A stretch of 64,000 nt of DNA from JANNRA01 sp031401035 (GTDB lineage Bacteria > Desulfobacterota > Binatia > HRBIN30 > CADEER01): positions 17,539-81,538 of the forward strand of contig JANNRA010000063.1 in the NCBI GenBank assembly GCA_031401035.1. Reading direction: 5' to 3'. The notes under the pieces were generated by a model. It worked only from the letters and a program-made list of their open reading frames with translations. It had not been told where the DNA came from and searched no databases. Below are positions 25,566 to 32,914 of this stretch, in pieces (positions within the stretch are counted from its first letter, which is position 1; each line of letters begins with the position of its first letter). A program made the position numbers and the translations under genes.

Positions 25566-25937
25566 TCAGGCGGCGGCGCGCCACGCGACGAGACGGCGGT
25601 GGCGCCAGTGTTGAAGGCTTCCGACGCCGACCAACAGCAGGCCAACGAGGGCGAAGAAGCCCCCGCCGCTCTGCAGCACGGTGTAGAAGTCCCGCTTCGC
25701 ATCGGCGTCCCGGTAGTCGCCGGCGCCGCGATGCAGCCCCTGCAGCAGGCGCGCATTGGTGCGGGCGGTCAGGCGCTGGAACTCGGCGTAGGAGGCGCGC
25801 GTCTCGACCGGCTCCGGAGTGCCGGCGCGGCGCGTATACTCGATCACCTTGGTTCGGCTGACCCCCCAGTTCCCCAAGCCGAGGACCAACAGCACCAGGC
25901 CGATCGGCAGCGCACGGAAGCGCCAGAAAGCCTGCAT
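25566..25937 (-). CDS. Small membrane protein of unknown function
   Basis: The 123-residue protein has one TM helix near the N-terminus (FRALPIGLVLLVLGLGNWGV) and one near the C-terminus (GFFALVGLLLVGVGSLQHW). Between them lie about 70 polar residues (VIEYTRRAGTPEPVETRASY, then a Gln/Arg-rich helix). The C-terminus is basic (HRRLVAWRAAA). By charge, both ends should be cytoplasmic with a periplasmic middle. No family is recognised. It is convergent with the cold-shock-like gene and 86 nt upstream of meaB in divergent orientation. Confidence 0.6.
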   Translation of the reverse strand: MQAFWRFRALPIGLVLLVLGLGNWGVSRTKVIEYTRRAGTPEPVETRASYAEFQRLTARTNARLLQGLHRGAGDYRDADAKRDFYTVLQSGGGFFALVGLLLVGVGSLQHWRHRRLVAWRAAA

Positions 25938-25989
25938 AGTTCCGCGGCTACCAGTTGGCAGCCCAGCCAACAAGGGGGCACGATTGTAA

Positions 25990-26014
25990 GTGTCCCGGTG
26001 GACAGTTAGGACAC
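25990..26014. repeat. Overlapping inverted repeats TGTCC/GGACA upstream of meaB
   Basis: GTGTCC at 25990-25995 pairs with GGACAC at 26009-26014, and the inner TGTCC/GGACA pair is at 25991-25995 and 26000-26004. It lies 10 nt before the meaB ATG. It may be an operator or a relic of an IS end, and nothing decides between these. Confidence 0.35.
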
Positions 26015-26023
26015 GGTCATCGC

Positions 26024-27010
26024 ATGAGGCAGCGTACCGTCGACCTGATCGAGCGCATGCGTGCGGGCGACCGCGTCGCGTTGGCCAAACTGATGACGAT
26101 GGTCGAGAATCGCGCGCCGGAGACCGTCGAGGTGATGGGGCACCTCCATCGGGAGGGACGGGTGGTGCGCAGCGTCGGCATCACCGGACCGCCCGGTGCG
26201 GGCAAATCGACGCTGGTTGACCGGCTCATCGGGGCGCTGCGGACGCGCGGCGAACGGGTTGGTGTGCTGGCCGTCGATCCATCCAGCCCGTTTTCCGGCG
26301 GTGCGGTCCTCGGCGACCGCATCCGAATGCAGAGCCATTTCCTCGATGACGGCGTGTTCATCCGCAGTCTGAGTGCGCGTGGGCGCGTCGGGGGGCTGGC
26401 GCGTGCCGCCGGTGACATGGTGGGCCTGCTGGCGGCGTTCGGGCAGGACACCGTGCTCGTCGAGACGGTGGGGGTCGGACAGAACGAGTTCGACGTCATG
26501 CGCTTGGCCGATACGGTTGTCGTTGTGTTGGTGCCGGAGGCCGGTGACACCGTCCAGGCGATGAAGGCGGGACTGCTCGAGATTGCCGACGTGTTCGTCG
26601 TCAACAAGGCGGACCGCGACGGGGCGGCGCGAATGCGCTCGGAGCTGGAAGCGATGCTGCAACTCCGTTCGGACCATGCCTGGACTGTCCCCGTCGTGCC
26701 GACCGTGGCGTCGGAAGGGCGTGGCATCGACGCACTCCTGGGTGCCATCGACGCGCACGGGGCGTATCTGGCACGCAGCGGCGACGGCGCGACCCGGGCG
26801 GCGGCTGGTCGCGACGAGGCGTTCGTGAGCGCGCTGCGTGAGGAACTCGGCCGGCGCCTGGAGGTCGCGCTGCGTGCCGGTGCATTCGACGATGTGCTCG
26901 GGGCGGTTCGGCGTGGCGACATCGATCCGTACACGGCGATGGTGCGGGTGCTCAGCGACCCCGATCTCGGCGCGGCGGCTCAGCCGGAGACGGATGAGCG
27001 AGCGCGATGA
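26024..27010 (+). CDS. meaB: Methylmalonyl-CoA mutase-associated GTPase
   Basis: The 328-residue G3E-family GTPase has the P-loop GITGPPGAGKST (residues 53-63), VDPSSPFSGGAVLGDRIRM, the conserved VETVGVGQNEFD switch region and NKAD for guanine recognition. MeaB protects and reactivates B12-dependent methylmalonyl-CoA mutase and gates cofactor transfer. The likely partner is the split mutase at 52940-54983, about 26 kb away, whereas the genes are adjacent in many genomes. It overlaps the phosphoesterase gene by 4 bp (ATGA). Confidence 0.92.
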   Translation: MRQRTVDLIERMRAGDRVALAKLMTMVENRAPETVEVMGHLHREGRVVRSVGITGPPGAGKSTLVDRLIGALRTRGERVGVLAVDPSSPFSGGAVLGDRIRMQSHFLDDGVFIRSLSARGRVGGLARAAGDMVGLLAAFGQDTVLVETVGVGQNEFDVMRLADTVVVVLVPEAGDTVQAMKAGLLEIADVFVVNKADRDGAARMRSELEAMLQLRSDHAWTVPVVPTVASEGRGIDALLGAIDAHGAYLARSGDGATRAAAGRDEAFVSALREELGRRLEVALRAGAFDDVLGAVRRGDIDPYTAMVRVLSDPDLGAAAQPETDERAR

Positions 27011-27732
27011 CCACCGCCCGCAGCTTCGTCATTGGTGACGTGCACGGCTGCCTCGATGAACTCGACCGGTTGCTCGACGGTATCCAGCCGGGGCCGGCGG
27101 ACACGGTGTGTCTGCTCGGCGATTACATCGATCGCGGCCCGACGCCACGCGGCGTCGTCGACCGGCTCATCCGCCTCTCGGACGAGGGGCCACGCTGCGT
27201 CTTCCTCAAGGGCAACCACGAGGACATGTTCCTGTCGTTTCTCGGCGAGCCTGGACGCCATGGCGACGCGTTCCTGTGGAACGGCGGTGATGCCACGCTC
27301 GCGAGTTACGGGTTGAGTGGCCAGACAGGGGCGGAAGTCGCGGCTCGGCTGCCGAGCGCGCATCACGAGTTCCTGCGCGGCTTGCGCACCCACGCCTACG
27401 TGGGCGGGTGTCTGTGCGTCCATGCCGGCGTGCGCCCAACGCGGTCGCTGGCCGAACAATCGGAAGAAGATCTGCTGTGGATTCGGGACGACTTTCTGCG
27501 CGTTCCGCATCCGTTTCCTTATACCGTGCTGTTCGGCCACACGCCCCACCGCGACGTCTGGACCGACCTGCCGTCGAAGATCGCACTCGATACCGGCGTC
27601 GTGTACGGGAACTTGCTGAGCTGCCTCGAGGTGGAAGCAGGTCAGGTCTGGCAGATCGCGCGCGGCGGAGTCGTGGTGCGCCGCCGCCCGTTGTTCCCCG
27701 CTGCGCCGGGTGCGTTGTTCAGCCCGTCTTGA
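27007..27732 (+). CDS. Metallophosphoesterase (PrpA/ApaH-like serine/threonine phosphatase)
   Basis: The 241-residue protein has the PPP-family blocks GDVHG (residues 10-14), GDYIDRGP, KGNHEDMFL, a His in VHAGV and the last His in LFGHTPH. These bind the two-metal centre. The length and the GNHEDM/HAG spacing fit bacterial protein phosphatases or dinucleoside-polyphosphate hydrolases of the ApaH group. Which substrate is used cannot be told. It is translationally coupled to meaB (ATGA overlap) and ends within the -35 element of the tRNA-Met promoter. Confidence 0.88.
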   Translation: MTTARSFVIGDVHGCLDELDRLLDGIQPGPADTVCLLGDYIDRGPTPRGVVDRLIRLSDEGPRCVFLKGNHEDMFLSFLGEPGRHGDAFLWNGGDATLASYGLSGQTGAEVAARLPSAHHEFLRGLRTHAYVGGCLCVHAGVRPTRSLAEQSEEDLLWIRDDFLRVPHPFPYTVLFGHTPHRDVWTDLPSKIALDTGVVYGNLLSCLEVEAGQVWQIARGGVVVRRRPLFPAAPGALFSPS

Positions 27733-27756
27733 CTTGGCGGCGACCGATCCTCTACC
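27729..27756 (+). promoter_or_regulatory. Putative promoter of tRNA-Met
   Basis: TTGACT at 27729-27734, a 16-nt spacer and TCTACC at 27751-27756. The mature tRNA begins 13 nt downstream. The -35 overlaps the phosphatase stop codon. Confidence 0.45.
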
Positions 27757-27768
27757 GGAAGAGGCCGT

Positions 27769-27842
27769 GGCGGCGTAGCTCAGGTGGCTAGAGCACGGGT
27801 CTCATAATCCCGGTGTCGAGTGTTCGAGTCACTCCGCCGCCA
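27769..27842 (+). tRNA. tRNA with CAT anticodon, probably elongator Met
   Basis: Acceptor GGCGGCG/CGCCGCC, D arm AGCTCAGGTGGCTAGAGC, anticodon loop CTCATAA, T arm GAGTG TTCGAGT CACTC, discriminator A, CCA not encoded. The closing pair of the anticodon stem is a T-T mismatch. The 5' G-C pair and the anticodon stem argue against an initiator. An Ile2 tRNA (lysidine-modified CAT) cannot be excluded. Confidence 0.9.
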
Positions 27843-27917
27843 TTTCCTCCAACCGCTATTCGCTCCAGACCAGAGCGGGCCTCGAATAAAGGCACGGACC
27901 GCGCCGTCCGAAGGCGT

Positions 27918-28385
27918 GTGAACCGACTCGCGAAGCACGACCTGCCGAAGCGTCGCATCGCATCCCGACTGCGACGCATGGGACTCGCCGTCCAATCGAC
28001 CCCGAGCACGACCGGCTACGACCTGCTGGTCGATGGCTCCACTCGGGTGACCCTCCGGGTCGCCTTCCAGGGCCTCCGGCGCCATTGCGTCACCACTGCC
28101 GGGCGGCGGTACGAGTACCAATACCCGACCTGGCATTTCAATTTTCACCATCACGGTCGGATGCAGGAGCGCTACACCGACTACTTCATCTGTCTGGGCA
28201 TTTGTCCTGACGGACGCGGCGATCCTGAGGTGTTCGTCATTCCGTGGGAACATCTCACCGGCAAGACCTTCTCGCTGCACGGTGGGCGCACCAAATACCA
28301 CGGACGCTATGCGCGTTTCCGCGATGCCTGGCAGCAGATCCGAGACAATGGGCGGGGCGACCGACCGCTGCGTCGGGTGGCCTGA
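27918..28385 (+). CDS. PD-(D/E)XK-like protein with altered catalytic strand
   Basis: About 155 residues from the GTG at 27918. A basic helix (LAKHDLPKRRIASRLRRMG) is followed by YDLLVDGSTRVTLRVAFQG. Later come TWHFNFHHHGR, YTDYFICLGICPDGRGDPEV and FVIPWEHLTGKT, then YHGRYARFRDAWQQI. The order D-(9-10)-beta strand, then a D.FI.LG strand and a final R.A.W helix, recalls small PD-(D/E)XK nucleases such as the group I intron-associated family. However, the expected E-x-K strand reads T-L-R-V-A, so catalysis is doubtful. It lies 75 nt after a tRNA, a common landing place for mobile DNA. Confidence 0.5.
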   Translation: MNRLAKHDLPKRRIASRLRRMGLAVQSTPSTTGYDLLVDGSTRVTLRVAFQGLRRHCVTTAGRRYEYQYPTWHFNFHHHGRMQERYTDYFICLGICPDGRGDPEVFVIPWEHLTGKTFSLHGGRTKYHGRYARFRDAWQQIRDNGRGDRPLRRVA

Positions 28386-28532
28386 GGACTTGCCCCGCAG
28401 TCGGTTGGTCGGGGCGGATTCTGCAGCCAAGCCATGCGACAGCATGCATGCTTGGCCTATGTGCCTGTTGTCAGCTGCCTTGCTTCCGGCGTAATCGCCA
28501 GGATAGATAGCGGGTCGAGGGGGAGGGCAAGC

Positions 28533-28760
28533 ATGAAGCGGGATCTGAAGCTCGAGGATCTGAAAGAACGCAGCGAGATCGTGCCGATGAAGCTGCTGTC
28601 GGTGCGTGTGCCGGTCGATCTGATCCAGCGCATCGATGACGTCGTCGACCTGCTCAACGCGGGCAAAGGCGAAGTGGTCGTGGCGCTGCTCAACGAGGGG
28701 CTCGGCCGCTATGATCACGCCAAGGGTGGCGTGCGGCGGCGCGTCAAGGGCAAGCGCTGA
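28533..28760 (+). CDS. Small ribbon-helix-helix-like DNA-binding protein
   Basis: The 75-residue basic protein starts at an ATG preceded by GGGGGAGGG. PMKLLSVRVPVDLIQRIDDV has the beta-strand-then-helix pattern of ribbon-helix-helix repressors (xxVRVPxxLxxRID), followed by a second helix GEVVVALLNEGLGRYDHA and a basic tail GGVRRRVKGKR. It has no adjacent toxin gene. A repressor or antitoxin-like role is inferred from fold resemblance only. Confidence 0.6.
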   Translation: MKRDLKLEDLKERSEIVPMKLLSVRVPVDLIQRIDDVVDLLNAGKGEVVVALLNEGLGRYDHAKGGVRRRVKGKR

Positions 28761-28771
28761 GGCGGCATCGG

Positions 28772-28800
28772 TTGCGAAGCGGCGCGGGCGTGTGTTAGCT
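28772..28800 (+). promoter_or_regulatory. Putative promoter of tRNA-Cys
   Basis: TTGCGA at 28772-28777, a 17-nt spacer and TTAGCT at 28795-28800. The tRNA starts 12 nt after the -10, which gives a very short 5' leader. Confidence 0.55.
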
Positions 28801-28811
28801 CCCGCTCGAAC

Positions 28812-28884
28812 GGCGGCGTACCCAAGTGGTTAAGGGAGAGGTCTGCAAAACCTCCATTCAGCGGTTCGAATCCGCTCGCCGCCT
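28812..28884 (+). tRNA. tRNA-Cys(GCA)
   Basis: Acceptor GGCGGCG/CGCCGCC, D arm ACCCAAGTGGTTAAGGG, anticodon stem-loop GAGGT CTGCAAA ACCTC (anticodon GCA), T arm AGCGG TTCGAAT CCGCT, discriminator U as required for Cys identity. CCA is not encoded. Confidence 0.95.
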
Positions 28885-28932
28885 CTTAGGGCGCTCAGCC
28901 TGTGCTGATGTGATGACCGCAATCGGAGTAGT

Positions 28933-28982
28933 GAAAACGAAAGGCGGGGGTGGCCGCGGAGCGCAGCGCAGCCAACCCCGCC
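28933..28982 (-). terminator. Rho-independent terminator of tRNA-Asn
   Basis: On the minus strand GGCGGGG-T-TGGC pairs with GCCA-CCCCCGCC, and the RNA then runs into TTTCGTTTTC. It begins 8 nt after the tRNA-Asn 3' end. Confidence 0.75.
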
Positions 28983-28989
28983 GTCGAAG

Positions 28990-29062
28990 CTCCCCGGGCC
29001 GGACTCGAACCAGCGACCATTCGGTTAACAGCCGAACGCTCTACCAACTGAGCTACCGAGGA
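28990..29062 (-). tRNA. tRNA-Asn(GTT)
   Basis: Minus strand: acceptor TCCTCGG pairs with CCGGGGA, D arm AGCTCAGTTGGTAGAGC, anticodon stem-loop TTCGG CTGTTAA CCGAA (anticodon GTT), T loop TTCGAGT, discriminator G. CCA is not encoded. It is convergent with tRNA-Cys. Confidence 0.96.
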
Positions 29063-29102
29063 TCAGCAGACGCGCCGTCGCGGCGACCAACGCGATCAGC
29101 GT

Positions 29103-29131
29103 CGGCTACCACACGGGTTTTTGCGAGGCAA
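29103..29131 (-). promoter_or_regulatory. Putative promoter of tRNA-Asn
   Basis: On the minus strand TTGCCT (29131-29126) and TAGCCG (29108-29103) are separated by 17 nt. The tRNA starts 41 nt downstream of the -10. Confidence 0.45.
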
Positions 29132-29179
29132 GCCGTCGGCTGCGTGGCTGAGGCGGGGCGGCGGAACGCGGCGGTCCGC

Positions 29180-29209
29180 TTGACAGTAATTTTCGGAACG
29201 TATTTCAAT
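29180..29209 (+). promoter_or_regulatory. Putative promoter of the secreted Cys-rich protein
   Basis: A consensus TTGACA at 29180-29185, an 18-nt spacer and TTCAAT at 29204-29209, within an AT-richer stretch (29180-29245) that stands out from the surrounding sequence. A 5' leader of about 50 nt would follow. Confidence 0.45.
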
Positions 29210-29266
29210 CATGTTAATGCAGTTCATTACGACAACTTACCTCGGGCACGAACGAAGGGAGCAGGG

Positions 29267-30619
29267 ATGAACAAGGCGGTTCTGATTGCCGGCGGTCTCG
29301 CGACGCTGCTGTGGACCTCGGCGGTGCAGGCGCAAGTGTGCGTCGGCGACTGCAACGGGGACGGCGAGGTCGCCATCAACGAACTCATTACGGGTGTAAA
29401 CATCGCCCTTGGGTCGGCACAGCTCTCCAGCTGCCCGGCCTTCGACAAGAGCGGAGACGGAACCGTGTCGATCAGCGAGTTGATCGAAGCGGTCAACAAT
29501 GCACTGAGCGGGACGTGTGGTGGCCCGACGGGCGATTGCGGCAACGGCACGAGACAGGGCGACGAGGAATGCGACGACGGCAACAACTTCGGCGCCGACG
29601 GCTGCGCCGCCAACTGCACTACGGAGACGGCTCGCCTCGGAGTCTTTGATCCGATGAAGACGACAGCCACCGTGCAGACGGAAGCGCTCCCCATCCCGCT
29701 GGTGCTGACCGGTAGTTGGACGTTCCGCACTGGTAAGAAGCTGGCGGTTGACCGGGCCCTGGCCAATGGCACGATCTTCAAGTCGGGCGAGATCCCGGCC
29801 GCGGTGCAGGCGGATGAGATCGTTTTCCCGCCGGTCCGGGTGACCGGTCTCGTGTGCGCGTGCGTGCGCGGTGTTCCGTTCTCCGGTTTCGGTCCCGGCA
29901 ATGCTTCGGCTGGGACGATCGCCTGCGGAGACACGGGGCTGACGCAGGTGGACTACCGGCTGGTCCAGGACCACAACACCTCGCCGGGGAACTCCGGCAA
30001 CCGCTCAGAGGGTTCTCCGGACGATCCCGAGTGTAACGACGTGACGACGCTGCCAGGCGGCAGCACGTCGTCGGCCTGCGTTGAGGGCTCGGGAGCGACC
30101 TGCGACGACCCGGAAGATCAGCACCTCGGGGTCTGCCGGGGTCCGCGAGTGCTGACCCGTTCCGGCGGCGATGCGGGACGTGGGTCGGCGTTCCTGCCGT
30201 TCAACGTTTCGATCAGTCTGTTGCGCGACGCCGGCACCTGCAGCACGGCCGGCAAGCCGGCTGGCCGCCCGTGCCCGTATCCGCAATACGGCGCAGACTG
30301 TCAGCCGTGCACGGACGACGACACGGTCTTCGCGGAGGCGGAGAACATCCCCCTCACCACCGGCGTCTCCTCCGCCGCGGTGTATGACGCCAACAACAAC
30401 GGCTCGACGCCGACCAACGCGGTCATCATCGCCCCGGAAGAGAGCTGCTTCGGCGCCCCGTGCCTGAGTGCGAACGAGGGGTCGAATTTCGACTGCGAGT
30501 TGCTCGAGGCGAACCCGACTGGTGGGCTGTCGGGCGGTTCTCTGGCGGTTACCTATCCCGCCATCGACTCCGCCACCATCGGCGACAACACCACGGGTAC
30601 CGTGTTCTTCAACCAGTGA
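29267..30619 (+). CDS. Secreted Cys-rich protein with dockerin-like and DUF4215-type repeats
   Basis: The 450-residue protein begins with the signal peptide MNKAVLIAGGLATLLWTSAV..AQ. The first mature domain has two EF-hand-like calcium loops, CVGDCNGDGEVAINELITG and DKSGDGTVSISELIEAVN, in dockerin-like arrangement. A CGNGTRQGDEECDDGNNFG...GC..NC module follows, which is the Myxococcus-type Cys-rich repeat. The remaining 320 residues are Thr/Gly/Pro-rich with several paired cysteines (CACVRG, CPYPQYGADCQPC) and no recognised enzyme motif. I infer an extracellular, calcium-binding, disulfide-stabilised protein. A broken relative of the first domain occurs at 473-616. Two strong hairpins follow the stop. 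Confidence 0.85.
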   Translation: MNKAVLIAGGLATLLWTSAVQAQVCVGDCNGDGEVAINELITGVNIALGSAQLSSCPAFDKSGDGTVSISELIEAVNNALSGTCGGPTGDCGNGTRQGDEECDDGNNFGADGCAANCTTETARLGVFDPMKTTATVQTEALPIPLVLTGSWTFRTGKKLAVDRALANGTIFKSGEIPAAVQADEIVFPPVRVTGLVCACVRGVPFSGFGPGNASAGTIACGDTGLTQVDYRLVQDHNTSPGNSGNRSEGSPDDPECNDVTTLPGGSTSSACVEGSGATCDDPEDQHLGVCRGPRVLTRSGGDAGRGSAFLPFNVSISLLRDAGTCSTAGKPAGRPCPYPQYGADCQPCTDDDTVFAEAENIPLTTGVSSAAVYDANNNGSTPTNAVIIAPEESCFGAPCLSANEGSNFDCELLEANPTGGLSGGSLAVTYPAIDSATIGDNTTGTVFFNQ

Positions 30620-30627
30620 ACCCAGAC

Positions 30628-30658
30628 GGTGGTTCCGGGTCCACTACCCGGAGCCACC
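30628..30658. terminator. First hairpin of a convergent double terminator
   Basis: GGTGGTTCCGGGT pairs with ACCCGGAGCCACC (13 bp with one G-T pair, 5-nt loop), starting 9 nt after the stop of the secreted protein gene. No clear T-run follows. Confidence 0.55.
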
Positions 30659-30676
30659 TGCTCTCATCGTGCCCAT

Positions 30677-30709
30677 GGAGGGGGATGCGTTCTGTGCGCA
30701 TCCCCCTCC
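30677..30709. terminator. Second hairpin of a convergent double terminator
   Basis: A perfect 13-bp stem GGAGGGGGATGCG / CGCATCCCCCTCC with a 7-nt loop lies between the plus-strand secreted protein gene and the minus-strand esterase operon. It probably serves both directions. Confidence 0.65.
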
Positions 30710-30725
30710 GCATTTCCAGGTCAGT

Positions 30726-31394
30726 TCAGGCGACGGGCCGAGTCTGGCAGAGGGTCTGGGCGAGAAACGCGTCGAGGTCGCGCAGGCTTTCGGCACTGAT
30801 CTCGTGACCCATGCCGTACTCGCGATAGCGCACCGCGGCGCCGGCCTGCCGCAAATCGTCGACGGCAGCGCGTCCGCGCGCGATCGGAACCAGCGCGTCG
30901 CTTGCGCCGTGCTGGACGAGGACAGGCAGTTCCGCAAGGGGCTCCATTGCAGGCCCGGTCGGATCCAGGACGCCGGGCGGGAGCCAGGTGGAAAGCGCGG
31001 CAACCGCCGCAAAGCGCCCCGGCGTCGCCGCCATCAATGCGTACGCCATCGCGCCACCCTGACTGAAGCCGATCACCGCCAAGCGATCGGGGGCGATTGG
31101 ATAGTGCCGCATGCAGGTCGCGAGGAATGCGTCGAGCGCGTCCACGGCATGGCGGAACGCCTCCGGATCCGGGGGCGCGCCCATGGAGATTGGAAACCAA
31201 CCATAGCCGACCGATGCCTGGCCGGTCGCCACTGGAATGGGACCCTGCGGACAGAGGACGAGCAGTTGTCCGTTGGCCAGGTGGGGTGCCAAGCCAAGGA
31301 GATCCAGTGCACTGGCACCCCAGCCGTGCAGGGCGATGACCGCCGGGTGCGGTCCCTCGCCGACGGGGTGATAACTGGAGTGAATCAGATCCAC
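30726..31394 (-). CDS. Alpha/beta hydrolase, carboxylesterase/phospholipase type
   Basis: About 222 residues from the GTG at 31394, which has GGAGAGGG just upstream. The fold landmarks are HPAVIALHGWGAS (oxyanion-hole HG), VIGFSQGGAMAYAL (nucleophile elbow G-F-S-Q-G), VLVQHGASDALVPI (catalytic Asp) and EYGMGHEIS (catalytic His). This is the small esterase / acyl-protein thioesterase-like subfamily, cytoplasmic and without a signal peptide. It is the last gene of the TetR-dehydrogenase-kinase operon, 16 nt after the kinase, so its substrate may be an ester of that pathway's metabolite. Confidence 0.85.
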   Translation of the reverse strand: MDLIHSSYHPVGEGPHPAVIALHGWGASALDLLGLAPHLANGQLLVLCPQGPIPVATGQASVGYGWFPISMGAPPDPEAFRHAVDALDAFLATCMRHYPIAPDRLAVIGFSQGGAMAYALMAATPGRFAAVAALSTWLPPGVLDPTGPAMEPLAELPVLVQHGASDALVPIARGRAAVDDLRQAGAAVRYREYGMGHEISAESLRDLDAFLAQTLCQTRPVA

Positions 31395-31410
31395 GGCCCT
31401 CTCCTCCCGG

Positions 31411-32907
31411 TCATAGCGAGAGCGTCTCGAGGGTTTGGTACAGTTCGCTCCACTTGGCGAAGCCAGCCTCCGCGGCCGCGCGGCGGTCCAGCCGTGGCAC
31501 AATGGTTTCGTGTCGACACATCGCGGCGGCCGCCGCGGGCACACTGGGCTGCACACCGAGCCCGGCGGCCACCAGCATGGCGCATCCGAGTCCGGTACTC
31601 TGCGATTCCACCGCCCGCGCGACGGGGATGCCGGTCAGGTCGGCGACCAACTGCACGAGCAGGGCGTTGCGCGACATCCCACCACCGGCGATCAGGCGGG
31701 TATGTCGCATGCCGAGGACGGACTCGATCTGCGCGAGGTTGGCGCGCGCCGCAAAGGCCACGCTCTCGAGAAAGGCGCGCACCAGATCGCCCGCGCTGGG
31801 GCGCAGCTGGAGCGTTGGAAAGCGGAAGAAGAGACCGCCAGGGATATCGGGACGCAGGGTGGTGAGATTGAAGACGCGTGGCCCCAGGAAGGTGAATGCT
31901 CCGGTGTCGCGATCCGCCGCGGCCATTGCCTCAGCGCGAGCGAATCGATCCACTCCCTCCGGAACGAGGAGATCGAGGAGCCAGAGGTAGGCGTCGCCGG
32001 TGCTGCCGAGATTCGATTCGATCACCCAGCGCTCCGGGGTGACGTGACACCCGGCCCACAAATTGCCAGCCGGATCGAGGACGGGTCGATCGACGACCGC
32101 CTGGATCGGTGCTGTCGTGCCAAAGATCACCGCCGCATCGCCCGCTTCGACCGCGCCGGCGCCGAGCAGGGCACACTGCGTGTCGGCGCCGCCGGTGAAG
32201 ACCGGCGTGCCCTCGCGCAGACCCGTCGCCGCCGCGGCAACGGCATGGACCGCGCCCACATGCTCCCCAGCCGCGACGATCGCGGGTAACACCGTGCGCG
32301 GGATGTCGAAGGTCTCGAGGATCTCCGTCGACCAGTTGCGGGCGCGGAGATCGAACAGCATTGACTCGGTCGCGTTTGAAGGCTCGGTGCAGGTACGGCC
32401 GCTCAGGCGGTACGCCATCCAATCGTTGATCATCAGGACGCAGGCCGCGGCCTCACCGCCCTGCCTGCGGTGCCACAGATAGCGCGCGAGCGGGAATATG
32501 AACGGCGCCGAATGCCCGGTGATCTCGTACAGCCGCTGGGGCCCGAGCGTGCTCAGGACCTCAAGCCCTTCGGCGAAGGCACGGCTGTCGAGATTCGGAC
32601 CTGCATAGACCTCGCGTCCGGAGGCGGACAGGAAGACGCAGCCTTCGCGCTGACTGGTCGTTGCGACGCCGATGATATCGGCCGCGGCGACCCCCGAGGC
32701 GGCAATCGCAGCCCGCATGCAGCGCGCCAGGATGTTCCAGAACTCGTCCGGATCAAAGGAATACTCCTTCACCAGGGGGACATCGACGTTGGCATGTACC
32801 TCGTAGCGCCAGTTCTCGCTGTGCAGGGCGAGCAGCCCACCGTCGGACCCGAACAGTGTGCACTTGGCACCACCCGTACCGGCATCGAGGACGGCGATTG
32901 CCTGCAT
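31411..32907 (-). CDS. FGGY-family carbohydrate kinase
   Basis: The 498-residue protein begins IAVLDAGTGGAKCTLF (phosphate-1 motif D-x-G-T) and has TSQREGCVFLSASG, a central NATESMLFDLRARNW, FTGGADTQCALLGAG (conserved Asp of the second domain) and RLIAGGGMSRNALLVQLVAD near the C-terminus. This is the two-domain actin-like sugar kinase family (xylulose, glycerol, AI-2 and related kinases). The phosphorylated substrate cannot be assigned from the sequence. It lies between a D-2-hydroxyacid dehydrogenase (7 nt) and an esterase (16 nt) in one operon with a TetR regulator. Confidence 0.87.
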   Translation of the reverse strand: MQAIAVLDAGTGGAKCTLFGSDGGLLALHSENWRYEVHANVDVPLVKEYSFDPDEFWNILARCMRAAIAASGVAAADIIGVATTSQREGCVFLSASGREVYAGPNLDSRAFAEGLEVLSTLGPQRLYEITGHSAPFIFPLARYLWHRRQGGEAAACVLMINDWMAYRLSGRTCTEPSNATESMLFDLRARNWSTEILETFDIPRTVLPAIVAAGEHVGAVHAVAAAATGLREGTPVFTGGADTQCALLGAGAVEAGDAAVIFGTTAPIQAVVDRPVLDPAGNLWAGCHVTPERWVIESNLGSTGDAYLWLLDLLVPEGVDRFARAEAMAAADRDTGAFTFLGPRVFNLTTLRPDIPGGLFFRFPTLQLRPSAGDLVRAFLESVAFAARANLAQIESVLGMRHTRLIAGGGMSRNALLVQLVADLTGIPVARAVESQSTGLGCAMLVAAGLGVQPSVPAAAAAMCRHETIVPRLDRRAAAEAGFAKWSELYQTLETLSL

Positions 32908-32914
32908 CCCGGCC

